From the NCBI RefSeq assembly GCF_001044425.1, contig NZ_LFML01000049.1:1-64000 (forward strand): a DNA stretch of 64,000 bases, given 5' to 3'. This DNA comes from Streptomyces roseus (lineage in GTDB: Bacteria; Actinomycetota; Actinomycetes; Streptomycetales; Streptomycetaceae). Position numbers and translations under genes: made by a program. Each line of letters starts with the position of its first letter. Position 1 is the stretch's first letter. Shown piece by piece: positions 38,303 through 47,923 of the stretch. The notes under the pieces are model-generated. The model saw only the letters and a program-made list of their open reading frames with translations. It did no database searches and was not told the DNA's origin.

Positions 38303-39369
38303 CCGGACGGACCCTGCGGCTGCGCCGCCTGCGCCGCCTCACCTCGGGGCGGGACGAGGACGGCGCGGGCCGCACCGGGCTGCGCCGCGGCGCGGCCCCC
38401 AAGGTGGTCGCCCCCAAGGTCGTCGCGCTCGGCGGCGGCATGGGCCTGTCGGCCTCCCTGGCGGCCCTGCGCCGGATCACCGGCGAGCTCACCGCCGTCG
38501 TCACCGTCGCCGACGACGGCGGCTCCAGCGGCCGGCTCCGCGAGGAGCTCGGCGTGCTGCCGCCCGGCGACCTGCGCAAGGCCCTGGCCGCGCTGTGCGG
38601 CGACGACGACTGGGGCCAGACCTGGGCCCGCGTCATCCAGCACCGCTTCCAGTCGGCCGGCGCCCTGCATGAGCACGCCGTCGGCAACCTGCTGATCGTC
38701 GCGCTGTGGGAGCAGCTCGGCGACCCCGTCCAGGCCCTCGACCTGGTCGGGAAGCTGCTGGGGGCGCAGGGCCGGGTGCTGCCGATGTCGGCGGTGCCGC
38801 TGGAGCTCCAGGCGCTGGTACGCGGCCACGACCCGGCCCGCCCGGGCGAGGTCGACACCGTCCGGGGGCAGGCCACGGTGGCCACCACCCCCGGCGAGGT
38901 GCTCTCCGTACAGGTGGTGCCCGGAGACCCGCCGGCCGTGCCCGAGGCCGTCGCGGCGGTCCTGGACGCGGACTGGGTGGTGCTCGGTCCGGGGTCCTGG
39001 TTCTCCTCGGTGATCCCGCACCTGCTGGTGCCGGAACTGCTCGACGCGCTGATCGAGACCAAGGCCCGCAGGGTCCTCTCGCTGAACCTCGCGCCGCAGC
39101 CCGGTGAAACAGAGGGCTTCTCTCCGCAGCGTCATTTGGAGGTTTTGGCCCGACACGCCCCTAAACTCGCCCTGGACGTGGTGCTGGCCGACGAGGCCGC
39201 CGTGCCCGACCGCGAGTCCCTCGCCGATGCCGCAAAACGGTTCGGTGCCGCGGTCGAGCTGGCGCCGGTGGCCAGACAGGACGGCTCTCCGAAGCATGAC
39301 CCGGAGCTGCTCGCCGCCGCGTACGACCGTATTTTTCGGATGCATGGAAGGATCGGCCCATGGCGATGA
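38299..39369 (+). CDS. yvcK: YvcK/CofD-like gluconeogenesis factor
   Basis: YvcK binds UDP-sugars and links carbon state to cell-wall growth in Gram-positive bacteria. The 356-residue protein has a basic N-terminal tail (about 1-33), then the family motifs [17 protein letters not shown] (about 40-56), [28 protein letters not shown] (about 69-96), [12 protein letters not shown] and [17 protein letters not shown] (about 232-248). GTG 38299 overlaps the rapZ stop as GTGA, and its 3' end overlaps whiA by 10 bp. The rapZ-yvcK-whiA order is conserved across Gram-positives. A candidate internal whiA promoter lies near its 3' end. Confidence 0.94.
   Translation: MTGRTLRLRRLRRLTSGRDEDGAGRTGLRRGAAPKVVAPKVVALGGGMGLSASLAALRRITGELTAVVTVADDGGSSGRLREELGVLPPGDLRKALAALCGDDDWGQTWARVIQHRFQSAGALHEHAVGNLLIVALWEQLGDPVQALDLVGKLLGAQGRVLPMSAVPLELQALVRGHDPARPGEVDTVRGQATVATTPGEVLSVQVVPGDPPAVPEAVAAVLDADWVVLGPGSWFSSVIPHLLVPELLDALIETKARRVLSLNLAPQPGETEGFSPQRHLEVLARHAPKLALDVVLADEAAVPDRESLADAAKRFGAAVELAPVARQDGSPKHDPELLAAAYDRIFRMHGRIGPWR
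39152..39167 (+). promoter_or_regulatory. Candidate internal whiA promoter with GACAC motif
   Basis: Inside the yvcK coding region GACAC (39152-39156) lies 5 nt before a TAAACT -10-like box (39162-39167), about 190 bp before whiA. WhiA binds GACAC motifs, and whiA of Streptomyces is known to have a promoter within the preceding gene, so this may be the autoregulated whiA P2. A -35 box is not clear. Confidence 0.4.
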
Positions 39370-40349
39370 CGCCAGCGGTGAAGGATGAGATCTCCCGGCT
39401 CCCCGTCACCCGGACCTGCTGCAGGAAGGCGGAGGTCTCGGCGATTCTTCGGTTCGCGGGCGGGCTGCACCTGGTGAGCGGGCGGATCGTGATCGAGGCG
39501 GAGCTGGACACCGGAATCGCGGCCCGGCGCCTGCGCAAGGACATCCTGGAGATCTTCGGCCATTCCTCGGACCTGGTGGTCATGGCCCCCGGCGGGCTGC
39601 GCCGCGGCAGCCGGTACGTCGTCCGGGTCGTGGCCGGCGGTGACCAGCTGGCGCGCCAGACCGGCCTCGTGGACGGCCGCGGCCGCCCCATCCGGGGACT
39701 TCCCCCGCAGGTGGTCTCCGGGGCCACCTGCGACGCCGAGGCGGCCTGGCGCGGCGCCTTCCTGGCCCACGGCTCGCTCACCGAGCCGGGCCGGTCCTCC
39801 TCCCTGGAGGTGACCTGCCCCGGTCCGGAGGCCGCCCTGGCCCTGGTGGGCGCCGCCCGCAGGCTCTCCATCGCCGCCAAGGCGCGCGAGGTGCGCGGGG
39901 TGGACCGCGTCGTGGTCCGCGACGGCGACGCGATCGGCGCCCTGCTGACCCGCCTCGGCGCGCACGAGTCGGTACTGGCCTGGGAGGAGCGGCGGATGCG
40001 GCGCGAGGTGCGTGCCACCGCCAACCGCCTCGCCAACTTCGACGACGCCAACCTGCGCCGCTCGGCGCGGGCCGCGGTGGCCGCCGGAGCCCGGGTCCAG
40101 CGCGCGCTGGAGATCCTCGGCGAGGAGGTGCCCGAGCACCTCGCGGCGGCCGGCCGGCTGCGCATGGAGCACAAGCAGGCCTCCCTGGAGGAGCTGGGCG
40201 CGCTCGCCGACCCGCCGCTGACGAAGGACGCGGTCGCGGGCCGCATCCGCCGCCTGCTCGCGATGGCCGACAAGCGGGCCCAGGACCTGGGCATCCCGGG
40301 CACCGAGTCCAATCTGAGCGAGGACCTGGCCGACAACATGGCCGGCTAG
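39360..40349 (+). CDS. whiA: Sporulation transcription factor WhiA
   Basis: WhiA activates, with WhiB, the switch from aerial growth to sporulation septation. The 329-residue protein has the N-terminal region [26 protein letters not shown] and the degenerate LAGLIDADG homing-endonuclease fold ([33 protein letters not shown]). It ends in a helix-turn-helix domain ([29 protein letters not shown], about 280-308) that contacts DNA. ATG 39360 is 10 nt inside yvcK, with GGAAGGA upstream. It ends the uvrC-rapZ-yvcK-whiA run and is followed by a strong terminator. Confidence 0.97.
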   Translation: MAMTPAVKDEISRLPVTRTCCRKAEVSAILRFAGGLHLVSGRIVIEAELDTGIAARRLRKDILEIFGHSSDLVVMAPGGLRRGSRYVVRVVAGGDQLARQTGLVDGRGRPIRGLPPQVVSGATCDAEAAWRGAFLAHGSLTEPGRSSSLEVTCPGPEAALALVGAARRLSIAAKAREVRGVDRVVVRDGDAIGALLTRLGAHESVLAWEERRMRREVRATANRLANFDDANLRRSARAAVAAGARVQRALEILGEEVPEHLAAAGRLRMEHKQASLEELGALADPPLTKDAVAGRIRRLLAMADKRAQDLGIPGTESNLSEDLADNMAG

Positions 40350-40400
40350 CCGCGCCCGTCCCCCGGCCGGGCCGAGTCCCCCGTACGCCTCGCGCCGTAC

Positions 40401-40445
40401 GTCTCAAAGGGGCCCGCACATCACACGTGCGGGCCCCTTTGAGAC
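40401..40445 (+). terminator. Very strong terminator after whiA
   Basis: A 19-bp perfect stem, 40401-40419 with 40427-40445, and a 7-nt loop (ATCACAC). The arms contain AAAGG/CCTTT, so the 3' side of the stem ends in a T-run. It closes the whiA operon before the carboxypeptidase. Confidence 0.9.
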
Positions 40446-40526
40446 ACGCCCCATTGACATGAGCATCGCTTGATCGTGAGCCTGTCGTCCGAACGCTTTC
40501 GTGGCAGACGACGCCCAGGGGGGCAC

Positions 40527-43481
40527 ATGAGGCACCGCGCGAGATCGATCCTCGCCGCAAGCGCACTCGTCTTCGGAACCACACTGGCCGCCGTCCCGGC
40601 GGCCCACGCCCGCCCCGCCGCGGACGCCGCACCCGGCGCCGACGAGGTCCGGGTCTACGACGCGGACGTCACCAAGGAGCAGGTACCGCTGCTCCTCGCC
40701 GCGGGACAGGACGCCCACGAGCTCACCGAACGCGCCCCGGAGACCGGGACCGCCAAGGTGGAGCTGTTCCTCACCGCCGCCCAGGCCAAGGAGCTCGCCG
40801 GCCGGGGCGTCAAGCTCGCCGAGCACCGGGTCCCGGCGGACGCGGCCCGTTCCCAGGCCGCCGGCGACGGGGTCTTCCGCCCGTACAGCGGCAAGGGCGG
40901 GCTCCAGGAGGAGATCCTCAAGACGGCCCAGGCCAACCCCGGGCTCGCCAAGGTGGTCTCCATCGGCAAGACCGTCCAGGGCAAGGACATCCTGGCCCTG
41001 AAGGTCACCAAGAACGCCCGCACCACCAAGGACGGCGGCAAGCCGTCCGTGCTCTACATGTCGAACCAGCACGCCCGTGAGTGGATCACCCCGGAGATGA
41101 CCCGGCGCCTGATGCACCACACCCTCGACAACTACGGCAAGGACCAGCGGATCACCAAGCTGGTGGACTCCACCGAGCTGTGGTTCCTGCTCTCCGCCAA
41201 CCCGGACGGGTACGACTACACGCACGCGCCCGACGGCGACCGGCTGTGGCGCAAGAACCTGCACGACAACAACGGCGACGGAAAGATCACCACCGGCGAC
41301 GGCGTCGACCTCAACCGGAACTTCGCCTACAAGTGGGGCTACGACAACGAGGGTTCCTCACCGAACCAGTCCAGCGAGACCTACCGCGGTCCCAAGCCCT
41401 CCTCGGAGCCGGAGACCGTCGCCCTCGACAGGTTCGAGAAGCGCGTCGGCTTCAAGTACGCCGTCAACTACCACTCCGCCGCCGAGCTGCTGCTCTACGG
41501 CGTGGGCTGGCAGGTGGCCACCCCCACCCCCGACGACGTCGCCTACAAGGCGCTCGCCGGCACCCCGGAGAACTCCGCGATCCCGGGCTATTACCCGCAG
41601 GTCTCCTCCGAGCTCTACACCACCAACGGCGAGGCCGACGGGCACGCCGCGAACGTCAACGGCGTCATGATGTTCACCCCGGAGATGACCACCTGCCAGA
41701 CGGCCTCCGCGAGCGACCCGAACGACCGGTGGAGGCCGGAGGACTGCCGGTCCGGCTTCAACTTCCCGGACGACGAGAAGCTCATCCAGGCGGAGTTCGC
41801 GAAGAACGTCCCGTTCGCCCTCGCCGTCGGCGAGAGCGCCGCGCACCCGGACCAGCCGAAGTCCTCCGTGGGCCTGAGCGCCGCGGACTTCACCCCGGAC
41901 CCCTTCACCACCTCCTACGCGGCCAAGGGCGAGGACCAGACGGTCTCCGTCACCGCCCGCAAGGCGCTGAAGGACAAGCAGCTCAAGTTCCGCATCAACG
42001 GCGGCCGTACGCACGACGACGGGCTGCGCGCCTGGAAGGGCGGCGAGGTCTACGGCGGCGAGGACAACAACTGGTTCGACGAGTACCGGGCCACGGTGGA
42101 CGGCGCCAAGCCGGGCGACAAGGTCGAGGTCTGGTTCACCGGCCGCGACGGCGCGGGCAAGCAGGTCTCCAGCGAGCACTTCACGTACACCGTGGCCGCG
42201 CGGCCGCGCGCGGACGTGCTGGTGATCGCCGAGGAGGGCGCCAAGGCGCAGCACGCGCAGGAGTACGTGGACGCCCTGCGCGCCAACGGCAGGTCCGCGG
42301 CGGTCTGGGACGTGGCCGTACAGGGCGCCCCGCACCACCTGGGCGTGCTCTCCCACTTCCGTACGGCCGTCCACTACACCGGCGCCAAGACCCCCGGCGG
42401 CGACACGCAGCTCGCCGTGCGGGACTTCCTCAACGAGGGCGGCAAGCTGATCGAGGCCGGCGAGCTCGCGGGCGGAAACGCCCGGGTGGGCCGCGCCGTG
42501 ACGGACGACTTCAGCCAGTACTACCTCGGCGCCTACGCCCGTACGAGTGCCGGCGGCGCGACCGGGTTCACCGGTGCGGGTGCCCTCGCCGGAGCCAAGG
42601 GCGGCCTGGGCGACGCGGCGGGCAACCCGTTCGACGCTCCCGGCTCCTACGCCGTCACCTCGGACTCCCTGCCGGCGGCGCAGTTCCCGCAGTTCAAGAG
42701 CGCGCAGGCGGGTTCGTACGCCGGGGTCGTGAATCCGTACGCCCCCTACTCGGGAACGGGCATGGCCGCGGCCACCCACGCCGACGACGAGTGGAAGCGG
42801 CTGACCCGCACCATCGACCTGACCAAGGTCACGGCCGCCGACCGCCCGCAACTGAAGGCGGCCCTCAACTGGAACACCGAGCCGGGCTACGACCACGCGA
42901 TCCTGGAGGCCCACACCACGGGCGCCGAGGACTGGACCACCCTGCCCGAGGCGGGCGGCCTGACCTCCGCCACCGTCCCGACGGAGTGCGAAGCCGGGTT
43001 CTACGTCAACGGCCACCCGTTCCTGAAGCACTACCTGACCGTCGGCAGCGGCGCCTGCACCGCCAGTGGCACCAGCGGCCGGTGGAACAGCTTCACCGGG
43101 TCCTCCGACGGCTGGAAGCAGGTCGCCTTCGACCTCAGCGCCTACGCGGGCAAGACCGTCGAGGTCTCCCTCTCCTACGTCTCGGACGGCGGCTCCGGGG
43201 GCCGCGGCCTCTTCGCCGACGACGCACGCGTCTCCCTCGGCGGAGCCGACCAGGCCGTGGAGGGGTTCGAGACCTCCCTGGGTGCCTGGACCGCCCAGGG
43301 AGCGCCTGCCGGAAGTCCCGTGATCCCGGGCGAGTGGGTCCGGTCCGGCGAGCTGTTCAAGTCCTACGCCTCGGTCACTACGCGTGACACGGTGCTCCTC
43401 GGCTTCGGCCTCGAACACCTGCCGGCGGCGGCGGACCGAGCCGTACTCGTCGGTAAGGCGCTCAAGTCGCTGCACCGCTGA
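40527..43481 (+). CDS. Secreted M14 zinc carboxypeptidase, multidomain
   Basis: A 984-residue exported metallopeptidase. It has a signal peptide (about 1-28, ending AHA) and a prodomain (about 35-110). The M14 catalytic domain (about 120-440) has zinc ligands HAREW (His/Glu near 181), the substrate residues LNRNF and a third zinc ligand in NYHSAAEL (near 314). A Ca-like loop DNNGDGKITTGDG is inside it. A long C-terminal part (about 460-984) includes an immune-inhibitor-A-like beta domain (CEAGFYVNGHPFLKHYLTVG, WKQVAFDLSAYAGKTVEVSLSY, GLFADDARVSLGG). ATG 40527 follows CAGGGGGG. It probably digests proteins outside the cell. Confidence 0.93.
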   Translation: MRHRARSILAASALVFGTTLAAVPAAHARPAADAAPGADEVRVYDADVTKEQVPLLLAAGQDAHELTERAPETGTAKVELFLTAAQAKELAGRGVKLAEHRVPADAARSQAAGDGVFRPYSGKGGLQEEILKTAQANPGLAKVVSIGKTVQGKDILALKVTKNARTTKDGGKPSVLYMSNQHAREWITPEMTRRLMHHTLDNYGKDQRITKLVDSTELWFLLSANPDGYDYTHAPDGDRLWRKNLHDNNGDGKITTGDGVDLNRNFAYKWGYDNEGSSPNQSSETYRGPKPSSEPETVALDRFEKRVGFKYAVNYHSAAELLLYGVGWQVATPTPDDVAYKALAGTPENSAIPGYYPQVSSELYTTNGEADGHAANVNGVMMFTPEMTTCQTASASDPNDRWRPEDCRSGFNFPDDEKLIQAEFAKNVPFALAVGESAAHPDQPKSSVGLSAADFTPDPFTTSYAAKGEDQTVSVTARKALKDKQLKFRINGGRTHDDGLRAWKGGEVYGGEDNNWFDEYRATVDGAKPGDKVEVWFTGRDGAGKQVSSEHFTYTVAARPRADVLVIAEEGAKAQHAQEYVDALRANGRSAAVWDVAVQGAPHHLGVLSHFRTAVHYTGAKTPGGDTQLAVRDFLNEGGKLIEAGELAGGNARVGRAVTDDFSQYYLGAYARTSAGGATGFTGAGALAGAKGGLGDAAGNPFDAPGSYAVTSDSLPAAQFPQFKSAQAGSYAGVVNPYAPYSGTGMAAATHADDEWKRLTRTIDLTKVTAADRPQLKAALNWNTEPGYDHAILEAHTTGAEDWTTLPEAGGLTSATVPTECEAGFYVNGHPFLKHYLTVGSGACTASGTSGRWNSFTGSSDGWKQVAFDLSAYAGKTVEVSLSYVSDGGSGGRGLFADDARVSLGGADQAVEGFETSLGAWTAQGAPAGSPVIPGEWVRSGELFKSYASVTTRDTVLLGFGLEHLPAAADRAVLVGKALKSLHR

Positions 43482-43633
43482 TCATTCGAGCCCCCTTCGC
43501 TCACTCTGCGTGACGGGGGCCAAGGTCCTCCGGGTCCCGTGCCGAGCCCAGGTACGGGCCCCGGAGGCGGTCTCCCGTGGGGCAGGGGGAGTGTCAGGTC
43601 CCGGCCGATGTCACTCACAAGCTCACGGAGAGG

Positions 43634-44719
<1,086 letters not shown>

Positions 44720-44755
44720 GTCTCAGGTAGCAGGGCCAGGCACCAAGATGTGAGG

Positions 44756-44797
44756 ACAGGGTCCGGTCAGCGCGATGGAGCGCTGCACGGGCCCTGT
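44756..44797 (+). terminator. Intercistronic hairpin between gap and pgk
   Basis: The arms ACAGGGTCCG and CGGGCCCTGT (with one G-U pair) plus an inner stem CAGCGC (44768-44773)/GCGCTG (44780-44785) form a long imperfect hairpin 37 bp after the gap stop. There is no T-run, so partial termination or mRNA protection are both possible. Confidence 0.55.
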
Positions 44798-44863
44798 CGT
44801 CTGCCTCCACCGACCGGCCCCGCACCGGCAGAACCCGTGTATGGGGATAAGGAGTAGGAACAC

Positions 44864-46075
44864 ATGAAGACGATCGACGAACTGCTCGCCGACGGCGTGA
44901 CCGGCAAGCGGGTCTTCGTCCGCGCCGACCTCAACGTGCCGCTCTCGGGCGACACGATCACCGACGACGGCCGCATCCGCGCCGTGCAGCCGACCATCGC
45001 GAAGCTCGCCGAAGCCGGCGCCCGCGTGATCGTCGCCTCGCACCTGGGCCGCCCCAAGGGCGCCCCGGACCCGGCCTTCTCACTCGCTCCGGCCGCCAAG
45101 CGACTCGGTGAACTGCTCGGTGCGGACGTCGCGTTCGCCACCGACACCGTCGGCTCCTCCGCCAAGGAGACCGTCGCCGCCCTCGCCGACGGCCAGGTCG
45201 CCGTCATCGAGAACCTGCGCTTCAACGCCGGTGAGACCTCGAAGGACGACGCCGAGCGCGGCGCCTTCGCGGACCAGCTCGCCGAGCTCGCCGACGTCTA
45301 CGTCGGCGACGGCTTCGGCGCCGTCCACCGCAAGCACGCCTCGGTCTTCGACCTGCCCGCGCGCCTCCCGCACGCGGCCGGCTACCTGATCGCCACCGAG
45401 GTCGGCGTGCTGAAGAAGCTCACCGCCGAGGTCAAGCGCCCGTACGTGGTCGTCCTCGGCGGCGCCAAGGTCTCCGACAAGCTGGCCGTCATCGACGAAC
45501 TGCTCGGCAAGGCCGACCGCATCCTCATCGGCGGCGGCATGGCGTACACCTTCCTCTACGCCAAGGGCCACGAGGTCGGCATCTCCCTGCTCCAGAAGGA
45601 CCAGGTGGACGTCGTCAAGGAGTACATGGCGCGCGCCGAGAAGACCGGCGTCGAGCTGGTCCTCCCCGTCGACGTGCTGGTCTCCGCCGAGTTCCCGGAC
45701 CTGAAGACCAAGGCCCCGGCCGACTTCGAGACCGTCGACGCGGACAAGATCCCCGCCGACAAGGAGGGTCTGGACATCGGTCCCAAGACCCGTGAGCTGT
45801 ACGCGTCGAAGATCGCCGACGCGGAGACCGTCTTCTGGAACGGTCCCGTGGGCGTCTTCGAGCACCCCGACTACGCCGGAGGCACCCGCGCCATCGCGCA
45901 GGCCCTCGTCGACAGCAACGCGTTCACCGTGGTCGGCGGCGGCGACTCCGCCGCCGCCGTGCGCACGCTCGGCTTCGACGAGAACGCATTCGGCCACATC
46001 TCGACCGGTGGCGGCGCCTCCCTCGAATACCTCGAGGGCAAGACGCTCCCCGGCCTCGCCGCACTGGAGGTCTGA
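44864..46075 (+). CDS. pgk: Phosphoglycerate kinase
   Basis: PGK transfers the acyl phosphate of 1,3-bisphosphoglycerate to ADP. The 403-residue monomer shows VFVRADLNVPL (about 17-27), HLGRPKG (about 60-66), RFNAGET, VDVFGAVHRKHAS-type HxxH region (GDGFGAVHRKHASV), VVLGGAKVSDKL (about 195-206), WNGPVGVFE (about 327-335) and the hinge/nucleotide site VGGGDSAAAV (about 354-363). AAGGAG lies 9 nt before ATG 44864. It sits between gap and tpiA; the gap to tpiA is 6 bp, so these two are surely co-transcribed. Confidence 0.97.
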   Translation: MKTIDELLADGVTGKRVFVRADLNVPLSGDTITDDGRIRAVQPTIAKLAEAGARVIVASHLGRPKGAPDPAFSLAPAAKRLGELLGADVAFATDTVGSSAKETVAALADGQVAVIENLRFNAGETSKDDAERGAFADQLAELADVYVGDGFGAVHRKHASVFDLPARLPHAAGYLIATEVGVLKKLTAEVKRPYVVVLGGAKVSDKLAVIDELLGKADRILIGGGMAYTFLYAKGHEVGISLLQKDQVDVVKEYMARAEKTGVELVLPVDVLVSAEFPDLKTKAPADFETVDADKIPADKEGLDIGPKTRELYASKIADAETVFWNGPVGVFEHPDYAGGTRAIAQALVDSNAFTVVGGGDSAAAVRTLGFDENAFGHISTGGGASLEYLEGKTLPGLAALEV

Positions 46076-46081
46076 ACCCGT

Positions 46082-46858
46082 ATGACCACGCGTACCCCGC
46101 TGATGGCGGGCAACTGGAAGATGAACCTCAACCACCTCGAGGCCATCGCCCACGTCCAGAAGCTCGCCTTCGCGCTCGCCGACAAGGACTACGACGCCGT
46201 CGAGGTCGCGGTCCTGCCGCCCTTCGTCGACCTGCGCTCGGTCCAGACCCTGGTCGACGGCGACAAGCTGAAGATCAAGTACGGCGCCCAGGACGTCTCG
46301 GCCCACGACTCCGGCGCCTACACCGGCGAGATCTCCGGTTCGATGCTCGCGAAGCTGAAGTGCACGTACGTGGCCGTCGGCCACAGCGAGCGCCGCCAGT
46401 ACCACAACGAGAGCGACGAGCTCTGCAACGCCAAGGTCAAGGCCGCCTACCGCCACGGGATCACCCCGATCCTCTGCGTCGGCGAGGGCCTGGACGTCCG
46501 CAAGGCCGGACAGCAGGTCCCGCACACCCTCGCCCAGGTCGAGGGCGGCCTGAAGGACCTCCCGGCCGAGCAGGCCGAGTCCATCGTGATCGCGTACGAG
46601 CCCGTCTGGGCGATCGGTACCGGCGAGGTCGCCACCCCCGAGGACGCGCAGGAGGTCTGCGGGGCGATCCGCACCCGCCTCGCCGAGCTCTACTCGCAGG
46701 AGCTGGCCGACAAGGTCCGCATCCAGTACGGCGGCTCGGTCAAGTCCGGCAACATCGCGGCGATCATGGCCCAGCCCGACGTCGACGGCGCCCTGGTCGG
46801 CGGCGCGGCGCTGGACGCGGAGGAGTTCGTGAAGATCGTCCGCTTCCGCGACCAGTGA
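46082..46858 (+). CDS. tpiA: Triosephosphate isomerase
   Basis: TIM interconverts dihydroxyacetone phosphate and glyceraldehyde 3-phosphate. The 258-residue barrel has [11 protein letters not shown] (active Asn/Lys, about 8-18), [12 protein letters not shown] (electrophilic His, about 98-109), [15 protein letters not shown] (catalytic Glu, about 171-185) and [11 protein letters not shown] (phosphate loop, about 216-226). It follows pgk by 6 bp, with the ribosome site within the pgk end (GGAGG). A compound hairpin precedes secG downstream. Confidence 0.97.
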   Translation: MTTRTPLMAGNWKMNLNHLEAIAHVQKLAFALADKDYDAVEVAVLPPFVDLRSVQTLVDGDKLKIKYGAQDVSAHDSGAYTGEISGSMLAKLKCTYVAVGHSERRQYHNESDELCNAKVKAAYRHGITPILCVGEGLDVRKAGQQVPHTLAQVEGGLKDLPAEQAESIVIAYEPVWAIGTGEVATPEDAQEVCGAIRTRLAELYSQELADKVRIQYGGSVKSGNIAAIMAQPDVDGALVGGAALDAEEFVKIVRFRDQ

Positions 46859-46910
46859 CCTGCGTGATCGTCGCAGTGAGTATGCGGTAGGGCGGATCCG
46901 TCGTACCCTT

Positions 46911-46951
46911 GCGGGGGCCAGGAGGCTGGACCACCAGCCACTGGCCCCCGC
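46911..46951 (+). terminator. Compound hairpin between tpiA and secG
   Basis: GCGGGGGCCA (46911-46920) pairs with TGGCCCCCGC (46942-46951), 10 bp, enclosing a second stem GGCTGG/CCAGCC (46924-46929/46934-46939). No T-run follows. It can terminate or attenuate the glycolytic run before secG. Confidence 0.65.
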
Positions 46952-47003
46952 GCACGTCAAGCAGAGCCGGACAGCCAGAAAAGCCAGAAAGTAGGAATCA
47001 GCC

Positions 47004-47231
47004 GTGATTATGGGGTTCTCGATCGCCCTGATCGTCTTCAGCGCCCTGCTGATGCTGCTCGTGCTGATGCACAAGGGCAAGGGCGGCGGCCTTTCCGACA
47101 TGTTCGGCGGCGGCATGCAGTCCTCCGTCGGCGGCTCCTCGGTCGCGGAGCGCAACCTGGACCGCATCACCGTCGTGATCGGCCTGCTCTGGTTCGCCTG
47201 CATCATGGCGCTCGGGATCCTGCTGAAGTAG
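47004..47231 (+). CDS. secG: Preprotein translocase subunit SecG
   Basis: SecG is the small accessory subunit of the SecYEG channel. The 75-residue protein has two membrane helices (about 3-24, GFSIALIVFSALLMLLVLM; about 53-73, ITVVIGLLWFACIMALGILL). The conserved loop KGKGGGLSDMFGGGMQSSVGGSSVAERNL lies between them. GTG 47004 (V-I-M) is taken; ATG 47010 in frame gives MGFSIAL and sits better with a GTAGGAA purine stretch. It follows tpiA, as in many actinobacteria. Confidence 0.94.
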   Translation: MIMGFSIALIVFSALLMLLVLMHKGKGGGLSDMFGGGMQSSVGGSSVAERNLDRITVVIGLLWFACIMALGILLK

Positions 47232-47351
47232 CGGAACCAACGGTTCTGGCCATTCCGCCGGACCGGTCGCCTTCTCCCGGCCTATCATGAGGACGGCGTC
47301 CCCGCCCTGGAGTGAGTAACTCCATGTGAGGGACGTGCGTTGGGCCTTACG

Positions 47352-47357
47352 TAGACT
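47352..47357 (+). promoter_or_regulatory. Candidate -10 box of the RbpA-family gene
   Basis: TAGACT lies about 62 bp before GTG 47420. No matching -35 box is obvious. Confidence 0.3.
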
Positions 47358-47419
47358 GGGGCGCCCGCAGCGGAATTCCACTCACGCTCCGCGGCACCAT
47401 CACGCAGGGAGTTACGACC

Positions 47420-47755
47420 GTGGCAAGTGGCAACGCGATCCGTGGCAGTCGGGTCGGAGCGGGGCCGATGGGTGAGGCCGAGCGCGGCGAGTCCGCGCCC
47501 CGCCTGCGCATCTCCTTCTGGTGCTCGAACGGGCACGAGACGCAGCCGAGCTTCGCCAGCGACGCGCAGGTGCCGGACACCTGGGACTGCCCGCGCTGCG
47601 GGTTCCCGGCCGGCCAGGACCGGGACAACCCGCCCGCTCCGCCGCGCACCGAGCCCTACAAGACCCACCTGGCGTACGTGCGCGAGCGGCGGTCGGACGC
47701 CGACGGCGAGGCGATCCTCGCCGAGGCGCTCGCCAAGCTGCGCGGCGAGATCTGA
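47420..47755 (+). CDS. RbpA-family RNA polymerase-binding protein (RbpB-like)
   Basis: RbpA proteins bind RNA polymerase and the principal sigma factor in actinobacteria and help open promoters. The 111-residue protein has N-terminal AIRGSR (about 6-11), a zinc-ribbon-like core FWCSNGHETQPSF...WDCPRCGFPA (about 33-64), and a C-terminal helix (YKTHLAYVRERRSDADGEAILAEALAKLR) where RbpA contacts sigma. It diverges from the canonical RbpA N-terminus and tail, so it is more likely the second paralogue (RbpB type). GTG 47420 has GGGAG 9 nt upstream. A strong terminator follows. Confidence 0.82.
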   Translation: MASGNAIRGSRVGAGPMGEAERGESAPRLRISFWCSNGHETQPSFASDAQVPDTWDCPRCGFPAGQDRDNPPAPPRTEPYKTHLAYVRERRSDADGEAILAEALAKLRGEI

Positions 47756-47782
47756 CGGACGCGAGAGCGACGGTGTGACATC

Positions 47783-47822
47783 GGGCCCGGCCCGCAGGAG
47801 TCTTCTCCAGCGGGCCGGGCCC
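47783..47822 (+). terminator. Terminator after the RbpA-family gene
   Basis: GGGCCCGGCCCGC (47783-47795) pairs with GCGGGCCGGGCCC (47810-47822), 13 bp, with an inner GGAG/CTCC stem, and ends with CTTT. It separates this gene from pgi. Confidence 0.88.
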
Positions 47823-47923
47823 CTTTGCGTACCCCCGCGCCGAAGGCGCTGTCCGGCATACCCCCCTTCGATCCCTTAAGTTGGTGATCGGCGGGGCACG
47901 ACAGGACAGGAAGAAACGGGTTG

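Noticed and set aside
45080..47206. 708-codon frame antisense to pgk-tpiA
   Set aside because: It is a shadow of two highly conserved glycolytic genes and has no start signal.
47360..47420. SigR-type promoter (GGAAT-N18-GTT) before the RbpA-family gene
   Set aside because: GGAAT occurs at about 47371 but no GTT is found at 18-19 nt.
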